DNA of 64,000 nt from Sulfuritalea sp. (GCA_030247575.1 JAOTRV010000002.1:62001-126000), one strand, 5' to 3'; positions 33,394-42,760 are shown, counted from the stretch's first letter. Notes: generated by a model from the letters alone, not told the origin. Translations and numbers: made by a program.

Positions 33394-34517
33394 AGAATCG
33401 TAAATTTCGGCTTCCAGCGACCACCTGTTCTTTCAAATAAATCCCGGTTAGCATATCGGTCAAATACACCATCAAATTCAACGGCAGTCATCTGGTAATA
33501 ATCCAGATACTTCTCCATAAACTCTTCCGGGTAATGTCCATCATATAGACGGACCAGATTGACCGCCTGTTCCCGAGCCATTGCACCGCGCCGTACCTCA
33601 ATACAGGCATCCTGATTCGCCCTACCAAAACCAAACTTCAAGTACATCACGTAGGTGTGCAACGCATAAAGCGCTTGGTCGTTTTGCGAAAAATTGGTAA
33701 ATGTTCCGGAATTTGAACCTTCCGCCTCCATCAATCCGCAATGTTCCTTCGCAACCAGGTAGTTTCGGTAAGGATCCCAATTTTCAAAATAGGACCAGTG
33801 AGTTAACTGGATCGGGTGTAATCGGAGTTCATCGTCCTCGGGAAAACGGAAAAAGTAGAGATCCTCATCAACCGAGCCACATGTTGCTAACACTTTGTCG
33901 TATCCACCTTCGAGGTACACTTTCTTTTGATAATGAACATCGTAGATTGGGTTCGTTGATGTTTCGGTGGACCCCCCGTACTCTACCTCTCCGTCTTCTC
34001 CATAAAATATCAGCCCTATGCCAAAACCTATAGCAGCGCGAATAACCGCCGTATGTATAGCGATCAGCCATCCATAATAAGGGAACCCCATTTCAATCAG
34101 GCCGACCTTATTGAGAGCCCGCATGGCCTCATGGGCTGGATCAATAGATATATGGTTATATCCACTTTCGACAAAGGCACGAAGATTTCGATCACCTAGC
34201 TCTAACGGCAAAGCAGGCGTTACCGTGAGAGTTAGCGGATTCATACCGTATTTATGCTTCAGGTTATATGCAACGTATGAACCATCCTTTCCGCCGCTGA
34301 CGGGAACAAGACAATCGAACCGGCCGTCATTGCGCCTGTGCTTATGAAGAAGATTGCCCAGTTCCTGCTGTCTAGCATCCCAATCAAGAGTCTTTTTCTT
34401 TTCAGTCCATACGCAAGCGTTACACCACCCTCTCGAGTCAAAAGTAATTCTTGGACGAGTTGACATGGTCAAGCAATTTGAGCACCAGCGGAGATCTTTC
34501 ACATTAACTCTCATCAT
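33390..34517 (-). CDS. N-acetyl sugar amidotransferase (WbpG/PseA/PtmG-like)
   Basis: A 375-residue ATP-dependent amidotransferase. A Cys pair pattern (Cys12, Cys15, Cys32, Cys35) suggests a zinc-binding N-terminus, and the PP-loop VPVSGGKDGSY (around 71-81) is the ATP-activating site of the adenine-nucleotide alpha-hydrolase superfamily. It should activate the acetamido oxygen of an N-acetyl sugar, with ammonia from the HisH/HisF pair, to give an acetamidino group. In the legionaminic context I predict 5-acetamidino-7-acetamido-legionaminic acid. It starts at 34517 or 34514 (two consecutive ATG) and overlaps the hisH-like gene by 4 bases. Confidence 0.85.
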   Translation of the reverse strand: MMRVNVKDLRWCSNCLTMSTRPRITFDSRGWCNACVWTEKKKTLDWDARQQELGNLLHKHRRNDGRFDCLVPVSGGKDGSYVAYNLKHKYGMNPLTLTVTPALPLELGDRNLRAFVESGYNHISIDPAHEAMRALNKVGLIEMGFPYYGWLIAIHTAVIRAAIGFGIGLIFYGEDGEVEYGGSTETSTNPIYDVHYQKKVYLEGGYDKVLATCGSVDEDLYFFRFPEDDELRLHPIQLTHWSYFENWDPYRNYLVAKEHCGLMEAEGSNSGTFTNFSQNDQALYALHTYVMYLKFGFGRANQDACIEVRRGAMAREQAVNLVRLYDGHYPEEFMEKYLDYYQMTAVEFDGVFDRYANRDLFERTGGRWKPKFTIL

Positions 34518-34529
34518 TCAAGTTCCATC

Positions 34530-35579
34530 CTATGCATGTCTACCATTTGCAGTAATCAAATCATCCGGCCGGCCTACATCCAACCATGGCTCGTGCATCG
34601 GGTACGCCACAGTGCGCTTGGCCTTTGCCTGAAGGCGTTCAAACAGGGTGGGCATGTCGCAATGGCCATTTGCGCTCAAGACTCCTAGGGCGCTAGGGTC
34701 AAGCGCATAGACCCCCGCATTGATGTGGCTTCGGGCGATTGGCTTTTCCTCGAAGCCAACAATTTCGACGCCGTCGATCTGCACCACCCCAAATGGATGC
34801 TGCCATTCGTGAACACGCACAGCCATAGTCGCGGATGCGCCATGGCGAATGTGAAAATCGAGCAATTCGCCATATCGTATGTCCGTCATAACATCGCCGT
34901 TAGTTACCACAAAAGAAGCGTCGGGGCGGGGGTCGAGCAGCCCTAGCGCTCCCGCGGTTCCGAGGGGCGATTGCTCGCGGAGGTAATCAATTCGTACCTG
35001 CAATCGGTCACCACTGCCAAAGAAGTCCTCGATCATGTTGCCCAGGTAATGAATGGCCAACACAAAATGACTGAAACCTTCCAACTTGGCACGCTCGATG
35101 ATGTGCTCCAGCATTGGTTTGCCTGCGACGGGCAACAAGGGTTTGGGACAATTTTCCGTACACGGACGGAGCCGGGTGCCCATCCCGCCGGCCATGATGA
35201 CCATTAGGTTTTGACGCGCTGGCGGTTTGGTGATTTCATTCCAAAGATGCAAGCCGAAGACATGGCGGTGCTCATCGACCACGGGAATCTGCTGAATCTT
35301 ATTCGCGACCATCAATTGCACCACCATGTCACGCTCCATGGTCGCCGGAACTACAAGCGCATTTCGATGAACGACGCTTTCGATCGAACTGTTGAGGTCA
35401 AGGCCCCTTAGCAAACCACGCCTTATATCGCCGTCGGATATCGTGCCTTGTAATTCGCCAGCTTCATTGACCACCAAGACGATCTTGATCGCGACCTGAT
35501 CAAGATTGCCTATTGCCTGCTGTATGGTGGAGCTCAGAGGGAGAATGGCTCGGCGCCAGATATCGTTATCTGATGTCAT
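34530..35579 (-). CDS. CBS-domain nucleotidyltransferase (PtmE-like)
   Basis: A 349-residue fusion. Residues 1-120 form a tandem CBS regulatory domain (GTISDGDIRRGLL; IQQIPVVDEHRHVFG), followed by an NDP-sugar pyrophosphorylase domain with MAGGMGTRLRPCTENCPKPL. This is the layout of Campylobacter PtmE, which makes GDP-glucosamine for the GDP-linked legionaminic-acid route. ATG at 35579 was chosen because it fits the family and follows the LegG stop by 14 bases; the longer TTG start is less likely. CBS domains suggest allosteric control by a nucleotide. Confidence 0.85.
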   Translation of the reverse strand: MTSDNDIWRRAILPLSSTIQQAIGNLDQVAIKIVLVVNEAGELQGTISDGDIRRGLLRGLDLNSSIESVVHRNALVVPATMERDMVVQLMVANKIQQIPVVDEHRHVFGLHLWNEITKPPARQNLMVIMAGGMGTRLRPCTENCPKPLLPVAGKPMLEHIIERAKLEGFSHFVLAIHYLGNMIEDFFGSGDRLQVRIDYLREQSPLGTAGALGLLDPRPDASFVVTNGDVMTDIRYGELLDFHIRHGASATMAVRVHEWQHPFGVVQIDGVEIVGFEEKPIARSHINAGVYALDPSALGVLSANGHCDMPTLFERLQAKAKRTVAYPMHEPWLDVGRPDDLITANGRHA

Positions 35580-35593
35580 CTTTTCGCACCAAC

Positions 35594-36757
35594 TCAGCAC
35601 ACGGGTAGATCATAGAATGCCTTTTTGACTATTCCATCAAACACATAGTGTTTTATGGTTTCAACCACCTTTTCACTTGCACCACCCTCGCCGTAGGGAC
35701 TGCGCACTTCCCCTAAACTCGCCTGAAATTCGGCAGAGTAAAGGCTCTGTAGTGCATCAGCAATGGCCAATCGATTGGGTTCGCAATTGATAACACTACT
35801 CGCCTGCAAGCGTCCCCGCTGGCGATCGCCGATGTTGATCGTTCCTTTTTTGAAACTTGGAGCTTCTGCCAATCCGCTGGAAGAATTGCCCACCACTCCA
35901 TCAACGAGGGCCATACACGACAAATAGCGCAGTTGTCCAAGGGAAGTGTAAGCGCGTGCGTTGGCGTGCTTTGCCACAAATTGCTCCACCAACCTGATCA
36001 GTGCGCGACCGTCGGTATCGGCGTTCGGCAAGGTAAAGATAAGCCGTGTATCTTCCAGCACGGCTAGCGCCGCCAGCAGTTCTGACATTTGGTCTGCAGC
36101 GGTGGCCGCCTCAAGTGTGACCGGGTGAAACGTGATCATCAGATTTCTCTTTCCAAGCTTGAAGTCAATTGAAGCTTCCAATTCTGCGCGGCCAAGAAGC
36201 TTCAAGCGTTTAATGCTATCTACCCCCATACCGCCGACCAGAAAAACACGGTCAGGCTGTTCGCCCAGTTGAACGACACGCTGACGGTATTCCTCCGCTG
36301 CCACGAAATGCAGATGCGACATTTTGGTGATCGCATGCCTCATTGCTTCGTCAATAGCGCCCTCTGTCGCTTCTCCTCCATGCAAATGGGCAACCGGGAT
36401 ACGAGCGACCAAGGCAGCGGCCACTGCCGCAAAGATCTCAAACCGATCGCCAAGCACCAGAATCAGATCAGGCTTCAACTCGCTCAAAACGTCACCAAAG
36501 CCTATCAACCCCAAGCCCATGGATTTGGCAATTCCGACGACAGTGTCAGAGCTTGTCAGCATTTCGACCTTGCGGTCAATCGCGAAGCCGTCTTGCTCAA
36601 TCTCGCGATAGGTAAGGCCGAATTCAGGGGACAGGTGCGTGCCCGTGGCGATGACTTGCAGCGTCAGCTCAGGATCGTCCTTGATCCCTTGCATGATCCA
36701 GCGTAGCAAACCGTATTCAGCCCGGGTGCCAGTGATGACGCAAAACCTGCGAGTCAT
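35594..36757 (-). CDS. legG: Hydrolysing NDP-sugar 2-epimerase (NeuC/LegG-like)
   Basis: A 387-residue hydrolysing epimerase of the NeuC type. It begins CVITGTRAEYGLLRWIMQ, a signature of the NeuC/LegG group, and carries HLHGGEATEGAIDEAMRHAITK, GDRFEIF and GNSSSGLAEAP. It would convert the nucleotide 2,4-diacetamido-2,4,6-trideoxy-glucose into 2,4-diacetamido-2,4,6-trideoxymannose, releasing the nucleotide. The ATG at 36757 overlaps the LegI stop by 4 bases. The GDP versus UDP question cannot be settled by sequence reading, but a PtmE-like gene next door favours GDP. Confidence 0.88.
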   Translation of the reverse strand: MTRRFCVITGTRAEYGLLRWIMQGIKDDPELTLQVIATGTHLSPEFGLTYREIEQDGFAIDRKVEMLTSSDTVVGIAKSMGLGLIGFGDVLSELKPDLILVLGDRFEIFAAVAAALVARIPVAHLHGGEATEGAIDEAMRHAITKMSHLHFVAAEEYRQRVVQLGEQPDRVFLVGGMGVDSIKRLKLLGRAELEASIDFKLGKRNLMITFHPVTLEAATAADQMSELLAALAVLEDTRLIFTLPNADTDGRALIRLVEQFVAKHANARAYTSLGQLRYLSCMALVDGVVGNSSSGLAEAPSFKKGTINIGDRQRGRLQASSVINCEPNRLAIADALQSLYSAEFQASLGEVRSPYGEGGASEKVVETIKHYVFDGIVKKAFYDLPVC

Positions 36758-37761
36758 AGTTCGATCAACTCGTCTGCCAAAAAATCGCGTGGCGCAGGGC
36801 GGCCAATGACTTCATCCCACAGCATGGGAGAAATACCCGTACCGGGGCGCTTGGCCATGATGTTCTGTGTGCTGAAGACCTCGCCCGCTTTGATCGCTTG
36901 GCTGGTCACCAATGACTTACGAACAATCGGTCTATTCTTAGCCTCACTCGGGGTGGGGCGCTTGATGCCGTCGCCCAAGGCGACTTCAATATTGCGAATG
37001 GCTGCGACCATAGCCTTGAGTTGATCAGGTTCAAGACTAGCCTTGTGGTCAGGCCCCGGCAGGTTGCGGTCAAGCGTGAAGTGCTTTTCAATGACGGTGG
37101 CACCCAATGCTACTGCAGCAATCGCGACCTCGATGCCGCGTGTGTGGTCAGAATAACCAACCGCTACACCAAAGACCTTATGAATGCTTTGCATGGCACG
37201 CAGGTTCACTTCGGACATCGGTGTGGGGTATTCGGTAGTGCAATGCAGTACCGTAATGCTGGCACGTGGCGTGCCGGCTCGTTCGAGTACATCGATAGCC
37301 GTCTCAATCTCACCCAGCGTCGCCATGCCGGTTGAAATGATGATGGCCTTGCCGAGCTGACCAATGTGGCGCAAATACGGCAGGTTGGTAATCTCCCCGG
37401 AAGGAATTTTGAAATGGTCCTGACCGAGGCCTGCCAGCAGATCGATGCTCTCGATGTCAAAACCGGTGGAGAAAAATCCAATGTCGCGCGCCGCACAATA
37501 CGCGATGAGTTCCTTGTGCATCTCGGCGGAAAGCTCCAGGCGGCGGAGCATTTCGTGCTGGGATTCGCTGATGTCAGTGGATTGGTTCTGGTAGTCAGCT
37601 TTTTCTGCAGTGCGTATAACTTGGCGGTCAGCACTGAAGGTTTGGAACTTGACAAGATCAGCCCCGGCTTCCGCTGCAACATCGATCAACCGCTTGGCAA
37701 GAGCGAGCTCGCCGTTATGATTGACGCCAGCTTCGGCGATGATGAGAGTTCGCCCGGTCAT
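36754..37761 (-). CDS. legI: Legionaminic/nonulosonic acid synthase (NeuB/LegI-like)
   Basis: A 335-residue NeuB-family synthase. It condenses a 2,4-diacetamido-mannose-type sugar with phosphoenolpyruvate to form the nine-carbon acid. LIIAEAGVNHNG, ADLVKFQTFSAD, FKIPSGEITNLPYL and GYSDHTRGIEVAIAAVALGATVIEKHFTLD are conserved. The C-terminal 60 residues are an SAF (antifreeze-like) domain (SLVTSQAIKAGEVFS). The start ATG at 37761 overlaps the acetyltransferase stop by 4 bases. The adjoining LegB, LegC and LegG support legionaminic acid over sialic or pseudaminic acid. Confidence 0.92.
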   Translation of the reverse strand: MTGRTLIIAEAGVNHNGELALAKRLIDVAAEAGADLVKFQTFSADRQVIRTAEKADYQNQSTDISESQHEMLRRLELSAEMHKELIAYCAARDIGFFSTGFDIESIDLLAGLGQDHFKIPSGEITNLPYLRHIGQLGKAIIISTGMATLGEIETAIDVLERAGTPRASITVLHCTTEYPTPMSEVNLRAMQSIHKVFGVAVGYSDHTRGIEVAIAAVALGATVIEKHFTLDRNLPGPDHKASLEPDQLKAMVAAIRNIEVALGDGIKRPTPSEAKNRPIVRKSLVTSQAIKAGEVFSTQNIMAKRPGTGISPMLWDEVIGRPAPRDFLADELIEL

Positions 37762-38387
37762 GACCTATCGTTACCCACAAATCGGCAATGATCCTCTAGG
37801 TCGTGTCGCACGGACAGGCCCATTCCCACGACACAGCCCTTCCCAATAGTAACTCCCTCTTTAATCACGCTGCCGCTGCCAACAAAGCTACCTGCACCAA
37901 TTTTCACATCACCATTGAGGATAGCGCCGGTTGAGATGTGGCAATGATCTTCTACTGTCGCATCGTGCTCAATCAGTGCGCAACTGTTGATGATGCAGTT
38001 GTTGCCAACCGTCGCGCCTACATTGATGACTGCGCCGTGCATCACGATGGTGCCAGCACCAATGATCGCGTGGCGTGAGACATGGGCAGTAGGTGCGCTG
38101 ATAACAGGCAATTGAAATCCGAGCGTGGTGGCTTGCTGAAAAAGTCCAACGCGGTTGTCCGGCGAGCGAATCTGGCCCACGGCGATGAGGGCGTATTGAT
38201 ACATTTTGACCAACTGCGACAACTCATCGTCCGTGGCGATAACTCGATAACCGAAATGTTTTCTATGCATCTCCTCTGGCATGCCGACCAGCCCCGCAAT
38301 GTGGTATTTGGCATGCTGTTCGATTACATCAATACAGGCATGCGCATGACCGCCGGCGCCAATCAGAATCAGGTTGGGCTTACTCAT
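37758..38387 (-). CDS. NeuD/PglD/LegH-type sugar N-acetyltransferase
   Basis: A 209-residue acetyltransferase of the NeuD/PglD fold. The N-terminal NAD-like nucleotide-sugar-binding domain (LILIGAGGHAHACIDVIE) precedes a left-handed beta-helix of hexapeptide repeats (about residues 100-190, for example IIGAGTIVMHGAVINVGATVG) with the base-type His in HDATVEDHCHIS. It should acetylate the 4-amino group made by LegC, using acetyl-CoA. The gene overlaps LegI by 4 bases and LegC by 4 bases. Confidence 0.88.
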   Translation of the reverse strand: MSKPNLILIGAGGHAHACIDVIEQHAKYHIAGLVGMPEEMHRKHFGYRVIATDDELSQLVKMYQYALIAVGQIRSPDNRVGLFQQATTLGFQLPVISAPTAHVSRHAIIGAGTIVMHGAVINVGATVGNNCIINSCALIEHDATVEDHCHISTGAILNGDVKIGAGSFVGSGSVIKEGVTIGKGCVVGMGLSVRHDLEDHCRFVGNDRS

Positions 38388-39571
38388 GGAGCGACTGGAA
38401 CCAAACTCGAACTGCTCGGAATATTAATCAAGCGCTGCGAAAGCGACTGGGCAGCCGCCAGATCCATATGCGGGCAACTTACGAATGGCTTCAATTCGTT
38501 CATCAGTATCCAGACGGGACGCGTCATGAAGCCAGCATCGTTCGTTGCCTGCAATATGGCATCGCGCTGATCAGCGCACTTTGGCTCCAGCAGTAGTGCC
38601 TGCAGCCAATAGTTGCTATGGCATTGTTCGGGCTCGGCCATCAGTCTTGCACCCATCACTGGCGAAAATGCGGCATGGTAACGCTGAAACAGTTCTCTTT
38701 TTGCCACAAGCATGGAGGGAAGTTGTTCCAACTGGGCGCAGCCCAAGGCCGCATTTAGATTGGGCAGTCGGTAATTGTAGCCAATCTCGTCGTGGCGATA
38801 GTCCCAGGCGTGCGGCACCTTGGCAGTGGTAGTGAGGTGTTTGGCATGGCACGCGAGTTCTGCATCGTTGGTCAGAATCGCACCCCCGCCGCCAGTGGTG
38901 ATGGTCTTGTTGCCGTTGAAACTTAAGGTACCCATTAAGCCAAAGGTCCCGGTATGCTGCCCGCGGAAGTAGCTACCCAAGGACTCGGCCGCATCTTCGA
39001 CCAGCGCAAGCTTGAAATCGTGTGCCACAACCAGCAGTCCCTCCAGGTCCACCGGATGGCCGAAGGTGTGCATGGGCACCAAGGCCCGAATAATTCTCCC
39101 CGTAGCACGGTTGACGCACTGACCGGCACGTTGCTCTGTATGGCTGGCGAGATAGTCACGCAGTTTTTCAGCATCGACGCCCAGAGTGCGCGCTTCACTA
39201 TCGACAAAGTGCGGCGTGGCCCCGCAATAGGTGACGGCATTAGCCGTGGCGACAAAGGTAAGTGCTGGCACCAAAACTTCATCGCTAGTCCGTACCCCAG
39301 CAAGCTTCAGTGCAATGTGCAACGCCGCTGTGCCATTGACTACCGCTACCGCGTGTTTGGCGCCGGTAAAAGCGGCCAGACCGGCTTCGAAGCGATCGAC
39401 GAACTTGCCCACCGAAGAGACGACGGTCGAATCGAGGCATTCTTTAAGGTACAGCCACTCATTTCCGGAAAAGCTGGGTTCGTGCAGAACCGCTGGCCCC
39501 GCTCCGACGACACTGCGTATGGCTGCAACGACCTGCTCGGAGAGGGTAGTCGGGATGCTCACGGTACTCAC
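38384..39571 (-). CDS. legC: LegC-like 4-aminotransferase (DegT/DnrJ family)
   Basis: A 395-residue PLP-dependent sugar aminotransferase. The PLP lysine is Lys222 in TLSFNGNKTITTGGGG, preceded by ALTFVATANAVTYCGATPHFVD. Its length and motifs match LegC enzymes that aminate C4 of NDP-4-keto-6-deoxy-GlcNAc. The GTG start at 39571 overlaps the LegB stop by 4 bases (GTGA); another GTG lies three codons on. Its product is the substrate of the adjacent NeuD-like acetyltransferase. Confidence 0.87.
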   Translation of the reverse strand: MSTVSIPTTLSEQVVAAIRSVVGAGPAVLHEPSFSGNEWLYLKECLDSTVVSSVGKFVDRFEAGLAAFTGAKHAVAVVNGTAALHIALKLAGVRTSDEVLVPALTFVATANAVTYCGATPHFVDSEARTLGVDAEKLRDYLASHTEQRAGQCVNRATGRIIRALVPMHTFGHPVDLEGLLVVAHDFKLALVEDAAESLGSYFRGQHTGTFGLMGTLSFNGNKTITTGGGGAILTNDAELACHAKHLTTTAKVPHAWDYRHDEIGYNYRLPNLNAALGCAQLEQLPSMLVAKRELFQRYHAAFSPVMGARLMAEPEQCHSNYWLQALLLEPKCADQRDAILQATNDAGFMTRPVWILMNELKPFVSCPHMDLAAAQSLSQRLINIPSSSSLVPVAP

Positions 39572-40572
39572 AGGTTATAGATATTCGCCTTGTAGCCGCG
39601 CAGATTGTCGGGTTGGGCGAACCATTCGGCGGTTTCGGCCAGGCCGCGCTTGAACCCTTCGCGCCCGCCATAGCAGGGCTGCCAACCGAAGAGTTGTTTG
39701 GCTTTGGCGTTATCGGCCCACAAGCGCTCGATCTCGGAATTCTCCGGGCGCAAGCGCGCTTCGTCCGTGATGATCTCGATTTCGGTATTCATTGTCTCAG
39801 CGATCAACCGGGCAGTGTCGCCAATGGAAATCTCGAAATTACTGCCAAAGTTGACCACCTCGCCCAGACCCTGCTCGGAGTTAAGCGCGGCTATGAACCC
39901 CGCTACCGTGTCCTGCACAAAGTTGAAATCACGTGTGGGTGATACCGCACCGAGTTTGATTTGGCGCTGGCCATTAGCGATCTGGGTGATGATAGTCGGG
40001 ATCACTGCACGGCCAGACTGACGAGGGCCATAGGTATTAAAAGGGCGGGCAATTACGACGGGCAGGCCGAAAGACGCATAGAAGGAATAAGCCAATTGGT
40101 CTGCAGCGATCTTGGTGGCCGAGTATGGAGACTGCCCCTGCAAGGGGTGATGTTCGTTAATCGGTACAAACCGCGCCGTGCCATATACCTCGCTCGTGGA
40201 GGTATGAATTATCCTCTTAACACCTAGTTCTCGAGCCGCTTGAAGCACATTCAAGCTGCCTTTGACGTTGGTATCGACATAGGTATCGGGTGAGTGGTAG
40301 GAATAAGGAATTGCGATGAGAGCAGCCAGATGTAGCACCGCATCGCAATCCTTCATCGCTTCTTTTACGCCATGCGGATCACGGATATCGCCGGCGAAAA
40401 CCTCAAACTGACCTTTGATGGCAGGTGCGCAATGATCCAGCCAACCCCAGGAGTTAAATGAGTTGTAGAGTACGAAAGCGCGGACCTTGTACCCTTGACG
40501 AACCAGAGATTCCGTGAGGTGCGATCCGATAAAGCCGTCGGCGCCCGTAACTAGAACGCGCCGCTCAGCCAT
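39568..40572 (-). CDS. legB: LegB-like NDP-GlcNAc 4,6-dehydratase
   Basis: A 334-residue extended SDR. VTGADGFIGSHL binds NAD, THTSTSEVYGTA-type region (HTSTSEVYG) provides the Thr-Ser-Glu of a dehydratase, and Tyr-x3-Lys is in YSATKIAADQ. The family starts at MAERRVLVTG, so I use ATG 40572, overlapping the Gfo/Idh gene by 8 bases; 40584 is an alternative. It would form the 4-keto-6-deoxy sugar from NDP-GlcNAc, the first committed legionaminic step. Combined with LegC, NeuD-like, LegG, LegI and the CMP-transferase, the pathway is complete. Confidence 0.88.
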   Translation of the reverse strand: MAERRVLVTGADGFIGSHLTESLVRQGYKVRAFVLYNSFNSWGWLDHCAPAIKGQFEVFAGDIRDPHGVKEAMKDCDAVLHLAALIAIPYSYHSPDTYVDTNVKGSLNVLQAARELGVKRIIHTSTSEVYGTARFVPINEHHPLQGQSPYSATKIAADQLAYSFYASFGLPVVIARPFNTYGPRQSGRAVIPTIITQIANGQRQIKLGAVSPTRDFNFVQDTVAGFIAALNSEQGLGEVVNFGSNFEISIGDTARLIAETMNTEIEIITDEARLRPENSEIERLWADNAKAKQLFGWQPCYGGREGFKRGLAETAEWFAQPDNLRGYKANIYNL

Positions 40573-41533
40573 TTCTGAAGCCATCGCCGAATATCGCGTC
40601 GACAAGTCTCATGGTTTTCATGGCATCTTCCAGACTAGGCAAATTGTGGGGCTTCCCCAGCACTGCCTTGAGCGCCTCCCCCGCTTGCACTCGCAGACCT
40701 GGCTTGAACTTCGTATCCCACTCATGCGTCACTGTGGGTTCCAGTTTGCGCGAACCATAGGATTGGAATGATGCCTGCTCCAGCGGCCGCATCTCCCAAC
40801 GCTTTTCCTGAGTAGTTACCGTTACGGCCCAGGGACCAGGCCCGTTCCATACCGCTTCATAGATGCCCACATCCCCGGAGTCATAAGTAACTTTCGCCAT
40901 GACGAATCGGGGATCATCTGGCGTCCATGAAATGATGGAATCCACAGATATGATCTCGCCACGGCCCAGTATGCTCAAGTAATCAACCAGGTGAATCGAA
41001 TTGGCGTACATCCAGTTTTTTACGACAAGTTCCGGCTGCCCAGCCTTTCGCGCGGCAATCTGATCTTCTTGATCGAACACATGAATCAGCCTTGGACCTT
41101 CTTGTTTGGCAATATCGTCAAGAACGATTCGCGTGCTGCTGTGGTGACGTCGGTTAAACGCGACGAAAGCCTTTCGCTCGTTAGCTGTGGCGCCCGCCAA
41201 AATAGTCTCGGCATCTGTCAAGTTGTAACCGGCCGGTTTCTCAATCAGGCAAACCCAAGGATGGTTGAAAGCACGGAGACAGACTTCTCGAACCGAGAGT
41301 TCCGATACCGAAATAATGAGTAAATGCGCACCTGTTTTCTCGTACAACTCGTCCACAGAATCACACACTGTCGGTATGCCGAATTCCCCAGCGAGCTTCT
41401 CAGAGCGACTCCTTGTTCGACTGTAGATTCCACGCAGTTCGACACCGGGAACATCCTTGAATGCCTTGAGATGCTCGGATGTCATATAGCCGGCACCGAT
41501 AAAGGCGACTTTACATATGTTGTTTTCGGTCAT
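40565..41533 (-). CDS. Gfo/Idh/MocA-family oxidoreductase
   Basis: A 322-residue NAD(P)-dependent oxidoreductase. Rossmann motif VAFIGAGYMTSEHL is at the N-terminus, and the lysine motif is IEKPAGYN. The gene precedes legB with an 8-base overlap, so it may serve the same or an adjoining pathway. The ATG at 41533 was chosen; the longer frame start adds unconserved residues. The C-terminal half is AT-richer than the flanks. Substrate is unknown. Confidence 0.78.
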   Translation of the reverse strand: MTENNICKVAFIGAGYMTSEHLKAFKDVPGVELRGIYSRTRSRSEKLAGEFGIPTVCDSVDELYEKTGAHLLIISVSELSVREVCLRAFNHPWVCLIEKPAGYNLTDAETILAGATANERKAFVAFNRRHHSSTRIVLDDIAKQEGPRLIHVFDQEDQIAARKAGQPELVVKNWMYANSIHLVDYLSILGRGEIISVDSIISWTPDDPRFVMAKVTYDSGDVGIYEAVWNGPGPWAVTVTTQEKRWEMRPLEQASFQSYGSRKLEPTVTHEWDTKFKPGLRVQAGEALKAVLGKPHNLPSLEDAMKTMRLVDAIFGDGFRNG

Positions 41534-41731
41534 GAATTCACTATTTCCATTCAATCAAAACGCACAACTTCGTGACGACAATACTGCATTTGGCAGCAGA
41601 CATTTCTGCTGTTGGAATTCGAGTAGCGAAACTGCAGATCCCGGCTCTGGACTATTTTGCCCGTGGGCACCCAACGAAGGGCGTGATAATGGAAGAATCT
41701 ACTCGTGGTAGTTGCCACTTATTGTCTCAAT
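41534..41731. other. Non-coding gap between two Gfo/Idh genes
   Basis: This 198-base stretch between two minus-strand oxidoreductase genes holds only short overlapping frames with no recognisable product. It may carry a promoter for the genes downstream at 41.5 kb, but no clear -10/-35 pair was identified. Confidence 0.5.
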
Positions 41732-42760
41732 TCAAGCCCACGGGAATACTCGGCTGTGGTCTAGCTTGTGATCCAAACGCACAGCAACACTACCGTTCTC
41801 TGCTGATGTGTAGGCGGCAACCAGAACCTTGACCGCTAACATCCCTTGCTGTGCCGTCACATTATTCTGATCATTGAGTAGCGCACTAAGTACCTTCGCA
41901 GTCGAGTCGATCACTTCTACCGGCTTAATAGTCTCACGCCCGGCCTTTGCTGGCATGCCATAGCGGGTGGTCGGTAGCTCGCGGTATTGTGGCTCACGCA
42001 CCGAGGTGGTCATTTCCCCGGTCAACTCATTGATGCCGATTATGCCGTTACGACCCGCATAGGTCACCTGCAATCCATGTCCTTGGTCTGATCCAATTTC
42101 TATGTACAGTCGCTTGCCGCTAGTAGTTACTACTCGAATAGACCCAGCACGATCTTCAAACTGCACACCGCGTGGGTTTGCGACAACATCGGGCGAGAAC
42201 CATCCTGTAATCTCGGCCGGTTCTTCACCTGTGATATACCGGAACGCTTCAATGTAGTGCGTCCCATTCATGGAAAAGCCAAAGTTGCCGCCCACAACGG
42301 TCATACTCTTGAAGCCACCATATTCATCACTTTCAAGCATGGCCTTTGGCTTCGAGTACTGTTCCATGAAACGCATTTGATGATTGACTGCTAGCTTCAC
42401 CCCGTATGTTTCACATGTACGGATCATCCGTTTGCATTCGTCCAACGAGACGGCCATGGGCTTCTCGACTAGGATGTATTTTGTGCCCCGTTCCGCAGCA
42501 TTGCATGTCATGGTGCAGTGAGAATCGGCGGTAGTGGCAATTATCAGGCACCCGGGCACCACTGACGCGTAGAGATTCTCTGGGCTGTCAAAGAGTAGGT
42601 CTGAGTCTAGATCGTGCTCGCGTCTAGCCTCCTGCAGCGCATCTCGAGAAACATCCACAATGCCTACGAGTTCGAACCCAAGCTTGCGAACCACGTGGAT
42701 ATGTCTTCGCCCCATCCGACCCGCGCCGACAATGCCCACCTTCAAGTTGTTGCTCTTCAT
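41732..42760 (-). CDS. Gfo/Idh/MocA-family oxidoreductase
   Basis: A 342-residue NAD(P)-dependent oxidoreductase. LKVGIVGAGRMGRRHIHVV is the cofactor motif, LVEKPMAVS the catalytic lysine region, and VNHQMRFMEQYSKP follows. It may oxidise or reduce a sugar substituent of the polysaccharide. It directly abuts the upstream GT2 gene (TAA followed by ATG). Two further relatives (40.6 kb and 30.9 kb) lie in the same operon, suggesting different steps or sugars. Substrate is unknown. Confidence 0.8.
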   Translation of the reverse strand: MKSNNLKVGIVGAGRMGRRHIHVVRKLGFELVGIVDVSRDALQEARREHDLDSDLLFDSPENLYASVVPGCLIIATTADSHCTMTCNAAERGTKYILVEKPMAVSLDECKRMIRTCETYGVKLAVNHQMRFMEQYSKPKAMLESDEYGGFKSMTVVGGNFGFSMNGTHYIEAFRYITGEEPAEITGWFSPDVVANPRGVQFEDRAGSIRVVTTSGKRLYIEIGSDQGHGLQVTYAGRNGIIGINELTGEMTTSVREPQYRELPTTRYGMPAKAGRETIKPVEVIDSTAKVLSALLNDQNNVTAQQGMLAVKVLVAAYTSAENGSVAVRLDHKLDHSRVFPWA

